Assembly: GCF_040545335.1 (NCBI RefSeq)
Contig: NZ_JBEPLU010000001.1
Span: 2,108,001 to 2,172,000 of the forward strand
Length of the DNA: 64,000 bases
From: Phenylobacterium koreense
Lineage (GTDB): Bacteria > Pseudomonadota > Alphaproteobacteria > Caulobacterales > Caulobacteraceae
Direction of reading: 5' to 3'
Made by a program: the position numbers and the translations under genes. Below the pieces are notes generated by a model. It did not search any database. It saw nothing but the letters and a program-made list of their open reading frames with translations, and was not told the origin of the DNA. Positions 1-8,954 of this stretch are shown piece by piece (the first letter of the stretch is position 1; each line of letters begins with the position of its first letter).

Positions 1-275
1 CCGCAGTAGCGGATCATGTCGTGGATGGTGTCGCCGCTCTCGACGTGGCCGCCGGGAGAGTTGATCACCACCTTGATCGGGTCGTTGCTCTCGGCCGAGA
101 GGGCCAGGAGCTGGGCGGTGACACGCTCGGCCAGGCGCATGTCGATCTCGCCGAAGACCAGCACGGTGCGTGACTTGTAGAGGGCGTTCTGTACAGGCCC
201 CGCCGTCATCGGCATGTCGGGCTTGCGGGCGGCGTCTTCGCTGTCGTCGTCTTCGTCCAGGCGCCAGTTACGCAT
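1..275 (-). CDS. clpP: ClpP-family protease proteolytic subunit (partial, C-terminus beyond window)
   Basis: The 91 visible N-terminal codons read as a ClpP-type serine protease subunit. There is an acidic N-terminus (LDEDDDSED), then the ClpP fold with VFGEIDMRLAERVTAQLLAL and the conserved NSPGG glycine turn that forms the oxyanion/substrate strand. The catalytic Ser, His and Asp lie beyond the left edge. The reading GGHVESGDTIHDMI, where housekeeping ClpP usually has GG.V..GLAI.D, suggests the second ClpP paralogue found in many alphaproteobacteria. It would form a cytoplasmic tetradecamer working with a Clp ATPase. The start is the ATG at 275. Genes to its right (MraY-like, M20 peptidase) run in the same direction. 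Confidence 0.85.
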   Translation of the reverse strand, partial: MRNWRLDEDDDSEDAARKPDMPMTAGPVQNALYKSRTVLVFGEIDMRLAERVTAQLLALSAESNDPIKVVINSPGGHVESGDTIHDMIRYC

Positions 276-348
276 CAGGTCAGGTCTCCAATTCAGTTGC
301 ACGGAACGTGCGATGCGCGGGCGCGCTTCGCAAGTCCCGCCGCGCGTT

Positions 349-1395
349 TCACCGGACTTTCAGCGCCAGGATCACCAGCAGGGCCGAAACGCCCAGGTGA
401 AGCAGCATGAAGCGGACCAGGACCTGGCTGTTGGACCAGCCCAATTCCTTGCGGCAGTGGTCGTGCAGCGGGAAACGCACCTTGGCGAGCACCTGCAGGC
501 CGAAGAAGCGCTTGAGCGCGACCTTCAAGAGGCCGGTGGCGCCGTTCAGCAGCAGGACCGAGCCGATCAGCAGCAGGAACAGCGGGTTGTTGGTGGCCAC
601 GACCAGCATGCCGATCAAGAGGCCGATGGGGCGCGAGCCGGCGTCGCCCATCAGCACCTGGCTGGGCGGGGCGTTGTACCAGAGGTAGCCGGCGATGCAG
701 CCGACCATCAGGAAGGCCATGATCGCCCAGCTCGCCCCTTCGCGGTTGACCGGGATGTGCAGGTGCTGGGCGACGACCTCGTTGCCGATCACAGCATAAA
801 GCAGACCGCCGAGGATCATGATCGCCGTGCCGCTGAGGCTGCCGGAGACCCCATCCACGCCGTCCGAGCAGTTGGTGGCGTTGATCGAGAGCCAGATGAC
901 GCCGGCGGCGACCGGAATGGCGATCCAGGGCGCGAGGGCGACGGCGTCCTTCCAGCCCGGCAGCCAGATGGTCACCGGCTGCAAGCCGTAGATGACCAGG
1001 GCCGCGCCGAGCGCGATGGCGGCGTCCATCACGGCGAGTTGGTATTCGGTGAAGCCGCCGCGGCGATCGTCGAGATAGCCGACCAGCAGCGCCGCCATCA
1101 CCAGCGGCACGGTCAGCAGCGGCCTTGCGGTGAAGGGCACGAAGACCAGCGAGGCGATGCAGAAGATCGTCACGAAGATCAGGCCGGCGCTCACCGGCTT
1201 CCCGACGCTCATTTCGGCGTTCACCGCGAAGGCCCGGCCCTGGTCCCTGGGCAGGATCGACCACAGGCGCGGCAGCAGAATCCAAGTGGCCAGGGCGCAA
1301 CTTGCGAACCCGATCGCCGAGAGGAAGAAGAACGAGTTGAAGAGGCGCAGCGGCCCCCAGGCCTCGCCAAGGGCGACGTAGATCCAATTCAGCAT
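349..1395 (-). CDS. MraY/WecA-family phospho-sugar transferase, divergent MraY paralogue
   Basis: A 348-residue, very hydrophobic protein with about ten membrane segments. Family signatures are visible: GYLDD (the Asp pair of the active site), NATNCSDGVDG, MGDAGSR (third catalytic Asp) and a C-terminal PLHDHCRKELGW followed by VRF. These match MraY, which moves phospho-MurNAc-pentapeptide onto undecaprenyl phosphate. The usual HHH cluster reads H-D-H, however, and the N-terminal KTPTMGG region reads GKPVSAG. It is outside any dcw cell-wall cluster. I read it as a paralogue acting on an undecaprenyl-phosphate acceptor with an unknown sugar; it could still be the true MraY. It lies 79 bp downstream of the M20 peptidase gene and 73 bp upstream of clpP, same strand. 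Confidence 0.8.
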   Translation of the reverse strand: MLNWIYVALGEAWGPLRLFNSFFFLSAIGFASCALATWILLPRLWSILPRDQGRAFAVNAEMSVGKPVSAGLIFVTIFCIASLVFVPFTARPLLTVPLVMAALLVGYLDDRRGGFTEYQLAVMDAAIALGAALVIYGLQPVTIWLPGWKDAVALAPWIAIPVAAGVIWLSINATNCSDGVDGVSGSLSGTAIMILGGLLYAVIGNEVVAQHLHIPVNREGASWAIMAFLMVGCIAGYLWYNAPPSQVLMGDAGSRPIGLLIGMLVVATNNPLFLLLIGSVLLLNGATGLLKVALKRFFGLQVLAKVRFPLHDHCRKELGWSNSQVLVRFMLLHLGVSALLVILALKVR

Positions 1396-1474
1396 TCAGG
1401 CAGGGTCCGGCGGAGTTTCGGCGGCTGCATGTGCCGCCATTCCTGGTTGATGTCGATGCGGCGAAGCGGCTGGG

Positions 1475-2950
1475 TCAACCAGCCGCCGTCACGATCAGGC
1501 GGGCGTAGAACTGCACCGCCCGGTCGAGGTTTTCCAGCGTCATGTGTTCGTTCGTGCCGTGGATCATCTTGATGGTCTCCATGGAGAAGACCATCGGCTG
1601 GAAGCGATAGGTGTCGCTGGCCACGTCGACCAGGTAGCGGCTGTCGGTGCCGGCGGTCACCAGGGCGGGCGCGACGGGCGCCTTGGCGGTGTCTCGGGCC
1701 AGGGCGGCGATGGTCTTCCAAGCCTCCGAGGTGGTGGAGGACACCGGCGAGGGTTCGTTGGGCGGCCGGCTCCAGGCGAACTTGACCGGCAGGTCGCGGG
1801 CGGCGGCCCGGGCGCGGTCGAGGACCGTCTGCGAGCTGTCGCCTGGGGCGATGCGGTAGTTGATCCAGGCGGTCGCGTCCTGCGGCAGGACGTTCTCCTT
1901 GGGGCTGCCTCTCAGCATAGTGGGGGCGATGGTGGTGTGCAGCAGGGCCGCGCCAGGCGGCGTGGCGGCGGCCTGACGGATGATCAGGGGCTCGAGCAGC
2001 CAGCGGTTGGACATGGCCATGCGGATGGCGAAGGGGCCCTCGGGGGCCAGGGTTTCCATCATCGCGCCTCCCGGCCCGTCGAGCTTCATCGGGAACTGGG
2101 CCTGCGCGATGCGCGTCACTGCCTTGGCGAGAGTCAGCACCCCGCCCGAATCCGCAGGAGGAGCCGAAGAGTGGCCGCCGACAGCCTCAGCCGTGACCAT
2201 GAGGGTGGCGTAGCCCTTCTCGGCGACGCCGATCAACGCCGCCTGCCCGCCGGTGATCGGGTTGTCCGAAATGATCGCCAGGCCCTCGTCGAGCACGAAC
2301 TGCGCCTTGGTCCCGCGGGACTTGAGCAGGGCCGCGGCCGCCTGGGCGCCGGAGCCGCCGGCCTCCTCGTCATGGCCGGAGACGATGATGACCGTGCGGC
2401 GCGGCTTGAAGCCCTGGGTCGCCAGCGCTTCCACGCCCTCGAAGAGGGTGACGAGCGAACCCTTGTCGTCGATGGCGCCGCGGCCCCAGACCGCGCCGTC
2501 GGCGATGACGCCCTCGAAGGGCGGATGCTTCCAGGCGCCCTCGGTTCCCGCGGTGACCGGGACCACGTCCTGGTGGGCCATCAGCACGATCGGGGCGAGC
2601 TTCGGGTCGGAACCGGGCCAGGTGTAGACGAGGGTCCGGCCGGCGACGACCTCGCGGGTCATGGCGGCGTGGGCGGCGGGATAGGTCGCCTGCAGCCAGG
2701 CGTGGAGCCTTTCCCACTCTGGCGCCTGATCCTCGGCCTTGTCCTGGTGGCTGATGGTCCGGAAGCCGATGGCCTGCGAGAGATGCTGGGCGGCCCTGGC
2801 GTTGTCGATGGCGATCGGCGCGGCCAGCTTCACCTGGGAAAGATCGGCCCCGGCCTTGGGCTTGTAGGTCAGGGTCCTGACCACCACGACGGCCGCGAGG
2901 AGCAAAACCAGCGCGAGCAGAGCCAGCGCAATCCTGCCGATGATCTTCAT
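1475..2950 (-). CDS. M20 family metallopeptidase (carboxypeptidase S-like)
   Basis: 491 residues starting with a membrane anchor (MKIIGRIALALLALVLLLA), then a dinuclear-zinc M20 peptidase. Metal-binding motifs are MAHQDVVPV (His/Asp), GRGAIDDKG (bridging Asp) and SGHDEEAGG (catalytic Glu and metal Glu). The dimerisation domain follows the middle region. Family members remove C-terminal residues from peptides or hydrolyse N-acyl amino acids; the substrate here cannot be read. An upstream in-frame extension of 22 codons exists, but the ATG at 2950 is preceded by AGGAGGGG at good spacing and begins the hydrophobic segment, so I chose it. It faces away from the extensin-like gene across 64 bp that contain the palindrome TCGACC-ATA-GGTCGA. 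Confidence 0.88.
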   Translation of the reverse strand: MKIIGRIALALLALVLLLAAVVVVRTLTYKPKAGADLSQVKLAAPIAIDNARAAQHLSQAIGFRTISHQDKAEDQAPEWERLHAWLQATYPAAHAAMTREVVAGRTLVYTWPGSDPKLAPIVLMAHQDVVPVTAGTEGAWKHPPFEGVIADGAVWGRGAIDDKGSLVTLFEGVEALATQGFKPRRTVIIVSGHDEEAGGSGAQAAAALLKSRGTKAQFVLDEGLAIISDNPITGGQAALIGVAEKGYATLMVTAEAVGGHSSAPPADSGGVLTLAKAVTRIAQAQFPMKLDGPGGAMMETLAPEGPFAIRMAMSNRWLLEPLIIRQAAATPPGAALLHTTIAPTMLRGSPKENVLPQDATAWINYRIAPGDSSQTVLDRARAAARDLPVKFAWSRPPNEPSPVSSTTSEAWKTIAALARDTAKAPVAPALVTAGTDSRYLVDVASDTYRFQPMVFSMETIKMIHGTNEHMTLENLDRAVQFYARLIVTAAG

Positions 2951-3014
2951 GCGTCCCCTCCTGGCGCTTGCTCGACCATAGGTCGATGAGGCGGGACAGG
3001 GAAAGCCCGGGCTC

Positions 3015-3743
3015 ATGAAGTGGCTCAGGCCCGGCCGGGGATGGGTTTGGGCGGGCGCGGCCTGGGCGAGCCTGGCGCACCTGATGCTGGTCGGGGCGGC
3101 GCTCGTCTGGTGGGCGGACCTGGCCGCGCCGCCCCAGGACCTGCCTTGGAAGCCCTTGCGACTGGCCCAGGTCCCGGGCCTGGCGACCGACTACAAGTTC
3201 GCGCGGGCGGCGAAGAGCCCGGTCGCCTGCCGGCTTATCCTGCGCGACGGCGGGGTGCGCTTCGACGAGAGCCCGCCGGTCATCGAGGGGCGCTGCTGGC
3301 AGCTCGACGCGGTCCGGCTGCGCGGCGGGGTGACGCCGCTGGCGCCCGCCGGGCCGGTGATGACCTGCCGCCAGGCTCTGGCCTATGCGTTCTGGGACCG
3401 GCACGGCCTGCAACCGGCGGCGCGGGCGCTGCTGGGGGCGCAGGTGACCAGGGTCGAGCACGTGGGGACCTATGCCTGCCGCAATCTCTATGGGCGCGAG
3501 GACACGCCGCGCAGCGAGCACGCCTTCGCCAACGCCCTCGACGTGGGCGGCTTCCGCATGTCCGACGGCCGCCGCCTGCGGATCCTCGACGATTTCCACG
3601 GCGAGGGACCTGAGGGGTTGTTCCTGCGGGCGGCGCGCGACAGCGCTTGCCGATGGTTCCGGGTGACGCTCAGCCCCGACTATAACGCCGCGCACGCCAC
3701 TCACCTGCATCTGGATTCGGGGCCGTACCGGGCTTGCCGGTAG
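3015..3743 (+). CDS. Extensin-like domain protein, membrane-anchored
   Basis: 242 residues: one N-terminal membrane segment (about residues 11-34), then an extensin-like C-terminal domain. The diagnostic stretch is SEHAFANALDVGGF, close to the SEHA.G.A.D..GF signature of this bacterial family, plus late HLHLDSGPYRACR with Cys. Several cysteines (CRL, CRQA, CRN, CRW, CR) suggest disulfides outside the cytoplasm. The domain is related to peptidases of the D-Ala-D-Ala carboxypeptidase type, so a cell-wall role is plausible but not shown. The start is the ATG at 3015; no strong ribosome-binding site is visible. Confidence 0.8.
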   Translation: MKWLRPGRGWVWAGAAWASLAHLMLVGAALVWWADLAAPPQDLPWKPLRLAQVPGLATDYKFARAAKSPVACRLILRDGGVRFDESPPVIEGRCWQLDAVRLRGGVTPLAPAGPVMTCRQALAYAFWDRHGLQPAARALLGAQVTRVEHVGTYACRNLYGREDTPRSEHAFANALDVGGFRMSDGRRLRILDDFHGEGPEGLFLRAARDSACRWFRVTLSPDYNAAHATHLHLDSGPYRACR

Positions 3744-3826
3744 CCGACCGCAGCGCTTGACCCAGCGTCGCCCGGCGCCGCAAATGACGGCCATTCAAAA
3801 TCAAACGTATGTTTAGAGGGAGCGCC

Positions 3827-4591
3827 ATGGGCGAACTGTTCGACCTGACCGGGAAGGTCGCCGTCATCACCGGGTCTTCGCGCGGCATCGGCAAGGCCAT
3901 TGCAGAGCGCATGGCCGAACACGGCGCCAAGGTCGTCATCTCCTCGCGCAAGGCCGGGCCCTGCGAAGAGGTGGCCGCGGCCATCAACGAGAAGCATCCG
4001 GGCGCGGCCATCGCCATCCCGGCCTCGATCTCCTCGAAGGAAGACCTGCAGCGCCTGGTGGACGACACCACCAAGGCCTTCGGCAAGATCGACATCGTGG
4101 TCTGCAACGCCGCCACCAACCCGTTCTTCGGGCCGATGGCGAAGATCAACGACGATCAGTTCCGCAAGATCCTCGACAACAACATCATCGCCAACAACTG
4201 GCTGATCCAGATGGCCGCCCCGCAGATGCGCGAGCGCAAGGAAGGCGCGGTGATCATCATCTCGTCGATCGGCGGCCTGCGCGGCTCGACCGGCATCGGC
4301 GCCTACAACATCTCCAAGGCGGCCGACTTCCAGCTCGCGCGGAACCTGGCGGTCGAGCTCGGCCCGGACAACATCCGCGTCAACTGCATCGCGCCGGGCC
4401 TGGTGAAGACCGACTTCGCCAAGGCGCTGTGGGACACCCCGGAAGCCGAGAAGCGCTCCAGCGCGAGCAATCCGCTGCGTCGCCTGGGCGAGCCGGACGA
4501 CATCGCCGGCGCGGCGGTGTTCCTGGCCTCCAAGGCCGGCTCCTGGATGACCGGCCAGTCGATCGTGGTCGACGGCGGTTCGACCTGCTGA
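3827..4591 (+). CDS. SDR family NAD(P)-dependent oxidoreductase
   Basis: 254 residues, a classical short-chain dehydrogenase. Visible motifs are TGSSRGIG (dinucleotide-binding glycine turn), CNAA (NNAG equivalent), the catalytic Ser in ISSIGG, YNISK (catalytic Tyr and Lys) and the C-terminal VDGGSTC. An earlier ATG at 3809 would add six residues, but GAGGG is placed correctly for the ATG at 3827. The substrate is not predictable; the asparagine-rich DNNIIANNW segment is as in fatty acyl or 3-hydroxyacyl reductase-like SDRs. It converges on the aminotransferase gene, leaving only 4 bp between stops. Confidence 0.92.
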   Translation: MGELFDLTGKVAVITGSSRGIGKAIAERMAEHGAKVVISSRKAGPCEEVAAAINEKHPGAAIAIPASISSKEDLQRLVDDTTKAFGKIDIVVCNAATNPFFGPMAKINDDQFRKILDNNIIANNWLIQMAAPQMRERKEGAVIIISSIGGLRGSTGIGAYNISKAADFQLARNLAVELGPDNIRVNCIAPGLVKTDFAKALWDTPEAEKRSSASNPLRRLGEPDDIAGAAVFLASKAGSWMTGQSIVVDGGSTC

Positions 4592-4595
4592 TCGG

Positions 4596-5762
4596 CTAGC
4601 TTCCGACCGACGAGTCACGGGCCCTGGCGAGGCGGATCACCCCCTTGTCCAGGGTCTCGTCCTTTTTGGCCAGGCACAGGCGCAGGATCGTGGTGACGTG
4701 GTCCTGCTCGTAGAGGGCCGAGACCGGGATAGTGGCGACGCCGGCCTCCCTGACCGCCCGCAGCGCAAAGCTGCGATCGTCCTCGGCGACGCCGGAGGCG
4801 GCCAGGTCGATATTCAGGAAATAGGTCCCCTGAGCGGGCAGGGTGACGAAGCCCTCGCGCGCAAGGCCTTCGGCCAGGCGGTCGCGCGAACGCTGAAGGG
4901 CTGCGAGCATGGCCTCGAACCAGTCGCCGCTGTCGTCCAGGCCGAAGGCTACGGCCGCCTGCAGGTTGGGCGGGGTGGTGAAGGTCAGGAACTGGTGGGT
5001 GCGGGCGAGGGTTCGGGTCAGCTCGGGCGCGGCGCAGAGGAAGCCGACCTTCCAGCCGGTGAGGCCGAACATCTTGCCGGCCGAGCCGATCTTGACCGTG
5101 CGCTGGCGCATGCCCGGCAGGGCGATGAGCGGGACGTGCGTCGCCCCGTCGAACACGACCTGCTCCCAGACCTCGTCGCAGATGGCGACGGCGTCATGGG
5201 CGATACAGAACTCGGCAAGCAGTTCCAGGTCTTCGCGCGGCAGGACCGCCCCGGCCGGATTGATCGGATTGTTGAGCACCACGAAGCGGGTCTTCGGTCC
5301 GAACGTCGCCTCCAGCATGGCCCGGTCGAAACGCCAGCGGGGCGGGGCCAGGGTGACGAGGCGCGGGACGCCGCCGGCCCGGCGGATCAGCGGCAGGTAG
5401 GCGTCGTAGAGCGGCTGGAAGACCACCACCTCGTCGCCGGGCTGGATGAGGCCGAGGAAGGCTGCTGCGAGGGCCTCGGTCGCGCCGGAGGTGACGGTGA
5501 CTTCGGAGCGCCAGTCAAGGTCGAGGCCCTGGGTGCGGGCGTAGTGGGCGGCGACCGCCTGGCGCAGTTCGGGGAGGCCGGCCATGGGCGGATACTGGTT
5601 GTAGCCGTTCAGGACCGCATCGGCCGCCTTGGCGCGGATGTGCGCGGGGCCGGGATCGTCCGGAAAGCCCTGGCCGAGATTGACCGCCCCGAGGTCGCGG
5701 GCCAGGCCCGACATCTCCTCGAAGATGGTGGTGGGCAGGCTTGCGAAGATCGGATTGGCCAT
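4596..5762 (-). CDS. Class I/II PLP-dependent aminotransferase
   Basis: 388 residues, fold type I aminotransferase. Evidence: N-terminal NLGQGFPDDPGP, SGATEAL (cofactor phosphate loop), NNPINPAGAV, the CDEVWEQVVFDG Asp that holds the pyridine nitrogen, and the Schiff-base lysine in GSAGKMFGLTGWKVG. This arrangement is typical of the methionine/kynurenine aminotransferase subgroup (YbdL- and KAT-like), acting on methionine or aromatic amino acids with a 2-oxo acid. The start ATG at 5762 is divergent from the GNAT gene by 41 bp, so the two probably share a promoter region. Confidence 0.9.
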   Translation of the reverse strand: MANPIFASLPTTIFEEMSGLARDLGAVNLGQGFPDDPGPAHIRAKAADAVLNGYNQYPPMAGLPELRQAVAAHYARTQGLDLDWRSEVTVTSGATEALAAAFLGLIQPGDEVVVFQPLYDAYLPLIRRAGGVPRLVTLAPPRWRFDRAMLEATFGPKTRFVVLNNPINPAGAVLPREDLELLAEFCIAHDAVAICDEVWEQVVFDGATHVPLIALPGMRQRTVKIGSAGKMFGLTGWKVGFLCAAPELTRTLARTHQFLTFTTPPNLQAAVAFGLDDSGDWFEAMLAALQRSRDRLAEGLAREGFVTLPAQGTYFLNIDLAASGVAEDDRSFALRAVREAGVATIPVSALYEQDHVTTILRLCLAKKDETLDKGVIRLARARDSSVGS

Positions 5763-5803
5763 GGTCGCTTGCCTAGCACAGCCGGCGGGAGGATACCTGC
5801 TCC

Positions 5804-6268
5804 ATGCTGATCACCCCCTTCGAACCGCGCCATGCAACGGCCTGGCGAGACCTGAACGAAGCCTGGATTTCCAAACACTTCGCGATCGAACCCAAGGATC
5901 GGGCGGTGCTCGACGATCCGGTCGGGAAGATCATCGACAAGGGCGGCCAGATCTTCATGGTCGAGGACGAGGCGGGTCAGGTGGTCGGTTGCGTGGCGCT
6001 GATCCCCATGGCCGACGACGGATTCGAGGTGGCCAAGATGACGGTCTCCGAGGCGGCCAGGGGAACGGGCCTCGGCCGCCGGTTGATGCAGGTCTGCATC
6101 GATGCGGCGAAGGCGGCCGGCGCGCCGCGGCTCTATCTGGAGACCAATTCGAGCCTGGCGCCCGCCCTGGGGCTCTATCGGGCCATGGGGTTCGTCGATC
6201 TGGCGCCGGAGATGCGACCTCCGACCGACTATGCGCGTTGTGACGTCTGGATGGAGCGCATGCTCTAG
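5804..6268 (+). CDS. GNAT family N-acetyltransferase
   Basis: 154 residues, complete GNAT fold. The acetyl-CoA pyrophosphate loop reads ARGTGLGRRL and is followed by the typical helix ending LYLETNSSLAPALGLYRAMGF. It resembles the MarR-associated or YjgM-like group of small acetyltransferases; the acceptor amine is unknown. GGGAGGA lies upstream of the ATG at 5804. The MFS efflux gene follows 20 bp downstream, so the three plus-strand genes GNAT-MFS-HlyD may form one operon, which would fit drug modification or export, though that is inference. Confidence 0.88.
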   Translation: MLITPFEPRHATAWRDLNEAWISKHFAIEPKDRAVLDDPVGKIIDKGGQIFMVEDEAGQVVGCVALIPMADDGFEVAKMTVSEAARGTGLGRRLMQVCIDAAKAAGAPRLYLETNSSLAPALGLYRAMGFVDLAPEMRPPTDYARCDVWMERML

Positions 6269-6288
6269 CTGGGAGGGGAGGCGAGGGG

Positions 6289-7887
6289 ATGGGCGGACCG
6301 CAGCCGCAGTCGCCAAGCGTTGGCCGCTCCCTCGCCTTCGCCGGCGTCTCGCTGCTGCTCGGACTGACCCAGGGCCTGGGCTTCAATCTCATCAACAACA
6401 ATCTGCCCTGGATCCAGGGCTCGCTGGGCGCCTATTCGAACGAGGCGGCCTGGCTTTCCACCGCCTACACCGCGACCAACGCCACCATCGGCCTGCTGGC
6501 GATCAAGTTCCGCTTCCAGTTCGGACTGCGCCTGTTCGGCGACCTGGGCCTTGGCCTCTTCATCCTGGTCGGGCTGGCGCACCTCTTCACCAACGACCTG
6601 CGCTCGGCGATCGCGGTGCGTGCGGCCTCGGGCGTCGCGTCGACGGCGCTCTCCACCCTGGCCATGCTCTACATGATCAACGCCGTGGCTCCCGAGCGGC
6701 GGACCATGGGGATCGCGCTGGGGGTTGGCTGGAGCCAGCTCGCCGCGCCGCTGTCGCGGCTGATTTCCTCGGACCTGCTGCAGCTCAGCCAGTGGCATGG
6801 CCTTTACCTGTTCGAGATCGGTCTGGCGCTCCTCTGCCTGGCGGCGGTCAACCTGGTGCGTGTGCCGCCGGTCCCGCGGGTGAAGATGTTCCAGGCCTGG
6901 GACGCCCTGACCTTCATCCTGTTCGCGCCGGGGATCGCGCTGCTTTGCGCCGTGCTGTCGCAGGGGCGGTTCGTCTGGTGGTTCAACGCGCCGTGGATCG
7001 GCTGGTCGCTCGCGCTGGCCATAGTCCTGCTGGCGGCGGCGATCGTGTGGGAGCTGCATCGCTCCCGGCCCATGCTGCACGTCCGGTGGCTTTCCAGCGC
7101 GGACATGGTGCGGCTGGTGGTGATCATCCTCCTGTTCCGCATCGTGCTCTCAGAGCAGGGCGTGGGCGCATTCGGCTTCCTGCAGGCCATGGGCGTCAAC
7201 AACGACCAGATGCGGGGCCTGTCCTGGGTGATGTTCTGGGCGACGCTGGCCGGCGTCATCGGGGTGGCGGTGACCATCAATCCTGACCGGGTGTCGACCC
7301 CGGCCCTGATCGCCCTGCTGCTGATCGCCGGGGCGGCCTTCTACGACAGCCACGTCACCAGTCTGACGCGGCCCGAGCAGATGTACCTGAGCCAGGGCTT
7401 GATCGCCTTCGCCAGCGCGCTCTTCCTGCCGGCGGCCATGCTGGCGGGGTTCTCCAGGGCCATGAGGCAGGGGCAGGAGTTCATCATCTCCTTCGCGGTG
7501 ATCTTCGGGGCGGGCCAGAGCCTGGGCGCCCTGGCCGGCTCGGCCTTTCTCGGGACGCTGATGATGGTTCGGCAGACGGCGCACGCGAAGGCCATCGCCG
7601 AGCACCTGGTGATGTCCAATCCGCAGGTGGCCGCCAGGGTCAGCCAGTACGCCGGGACCTATCATGCGGTGCTGACCGATCCGGCCCTGCGGCAGGCAGA
7701 GGGCCTGGCCCTGCTCAACCAGGTCGTGACGCGCGAGTCCACGGTGCTGGCCTATGCCGACGTCTTCCGCGTGATCGCGGCGCTTTCGCTGCTGGTCTTC
7801 TTCTACCTGCTGGCCCTGCGCATACGCGAAGACATGCGCCTGCGCAGAGCGGCCGCCCTTCAACCCGCCGAGGCCGCCTCAAGTTGA
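6289..7887 (+). CDS. MFS transporter, DHA2/EmrB-like drug exporter
   Basis: 532 residues with about 14 hydrophobic segments, the size and layout of DHA2-type proton antiporters. The N-terminal half carries NNNLPWIQGSLG and EAAWLSTAYTATNA, equivalents of the family's motif for TM1-TM2. The C-terminal tail LRIREDMRLRRAAAL is cytoplasmic. It would export hydrophobic or organic compounds through the inner membrane together with the periplasmic adaptor encoded immediately downstream. A run of G-rich Shine-Dalgarno-like sequence precedes the ATG at 6289. Its stop codon overlaps the adaptor start as TTGA. Confidence 0.88.
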   Translation: MGGPQPQSPSVGRSLAFAGVSLLLGLTQGLGFNLINNNLPWIQGSLGAYSNEAAWLSTAYTATNATIGLLAIKFRFQFGLRLFGDLGLGLFILVGLAHLFTNDLRSAIAVRAASGVASTALSTLAMLYMINAVAPERRTMGIALGVGWSQLAAPLSRLISSDLLQLSQWHGLYLFEIGLALLCLAAVNLVRVPPVPRVKMFQAWDALTFILFAPGIALLCAVLSQGRFVWWFNAPWIGWSLALAIVLLAAAIVWELHRSRPMLHVRWLSSADMVRLVVIILLFRIVLSEQGVGAFGFLQAMGVNNDQMRGLSWVMFWATLAGVIGVAVTINPDRVSTPALIALLLIAGAAFYDSHVTSLTRPEQMYLSQGLIAFASALFLPAAMLAGFSRAMRQGQEFIISFAVIFGAGQSLGALAGSAFLGTLMMVRQTAHAKAIAEHLVMSNPQVAARVSQYAGTYHAVLTDPALRQAEGLALLNQVVTRESTVLAYADVFRVIAALSLLVFFYLLALRIREDMRLRRAAALQPAEAASS

Positions 7888-8951
7888 GCGAAACCGAACC
7901 CCCGCCGCCGCGCCGCACCTGGTCGAGGGCCCTGATACCGATCATCGCCGTGGCGCTCGGCGGGGTGCTGATGGTGCTGTTCGCCTGGCGATTGCCGCCG
8001 TTCGACACCGGCGAGCAGAGCACCGACAACGCCTATGTCCGCGGCTATGTCACGATCATCAGCCCCAAGCTCGACGGCTACGTGACGCAGGTGCTGGTCA
8101 GGGACTTCATGGCGGTGAAGGCCGGCCAGCCCCTGGTGATGATCGACGAGAGCACCTATCGCCAGGCGGTCGACCAGGCGCAGGCCGAGCTCGCCGCCCA
8201 GAAGGCGAGCCTGGCCGATTCCGAGCAGCAGCAAAGGCGCGGCGAGGCCAATGTCAGCCTGGTCGGCGCCCAGGAGCGCAGCGCGCGGGCGGCTCTCGCC
8301 AAGGCGCAGGCGGACTACAACCGCGCCGCCCCTCTGGTGCGCCAGGGCTGGCTGGCGCCGACCGAGCTCGATCGCCTGCGCCTGGCGGTGCAGCAGGCGG
8401 AGGCCGCGGTCGCCCAGTCGCTGGCCCAGGGCAAGGTGGCGCAGGAGGACCTGACCTCGGTGGGCGTGGGCCGAGCGGGGCTGGAGGCCAATGTCGAGCG
8501 GGCTCAGGCGGCCCTGAGGCTGGCCGAGATCAACCTCGCCAACACCAGGATCGTCGCGCCGACCGACGGTCACGTGGGCGAGGTCGGGGTGCGCGTCGGC
8601 CAGTACGTGGCGCCCGGCACTCAACTGATGGGGCTCGTCTCGCAGGACGTCTGGATCATCGCCAACTTCAAGGAGACCCAGGTGGAGGGGATGCGGGTGG
8701 GCGAGCCTGCGCGTATCCGCATCGACGCCCTGCCGGGGGTGACCTTCCGGGGGCATGTGGAGCGGATGGGGCCGGCGACCGGCTCGGAGTTCGCGGTCAT
8801 CCGGCCGGACAACGCCACCGGCAATTTCACCAAGGTCGTCCAGCGCCTGCCGATCAGGATCGTACTGGAGCCCGGCCAGGCGCAGGCCGAACGCCTGCGT
8901 CCGGGGATGTCGGTGGTGGTGAGCATCAACACCCGCCGCCGCGGGTCTTAG
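7884..8951 (+). CDS. HlyD/EmrA-family membrane fusion protein
   Basis: 355 residues: short cytoplasmic N-terminus, one membrane segment (about 13-33), beta-barrel/lipoyl half (STDNAYVRGYVTIISPKLDGYV), a long Ala/Gln-rich coiled coil, then the second lipoyl half (IVAPTDGHVGEVGVRVGQYV) and the barrel region NFKETQ. This is the EmrA/HlyD plan that couples the MFS pump to an outer-membrane channel. The start is TTG at 7884, overlapping the MFS stop as TTGA, so translation is probably coupled. It converges with the response regulator gene, with 3 bp between them. Confidence 0.9.
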   Translation: MSETEPPPPRRTWSRALIPIIAVALGGVLMVLFAWRLPPFDTGEQSTDNAYVRGYVTIISPKLDGYVTQVLVRDFMAVKAGQPLVMIDESTYRQAVDQAQAELAAQKASLADSEQQQRRGEANVSLVGAQERSARAALAKAQADYNRAAPLVRQGWLAPTELDRLRLAVQQAEAAVAQSLAQGKVAQEDLTSVGVGRAGLEANVERAQAALRLAEINLANTRIVAPTDGHVGEVGVRVGQYVAPGTQLMGLVSQDVWIIANFKETQVEGMRVGEPARIRIDALPGVTFRGHVERMGPATGSEFAVIRPDNATGNFTKVVQRLPIRIVLEPGQAQAERLRPGMSVVVSINTRRRGS

Positions 8952-8954
8952 CCG

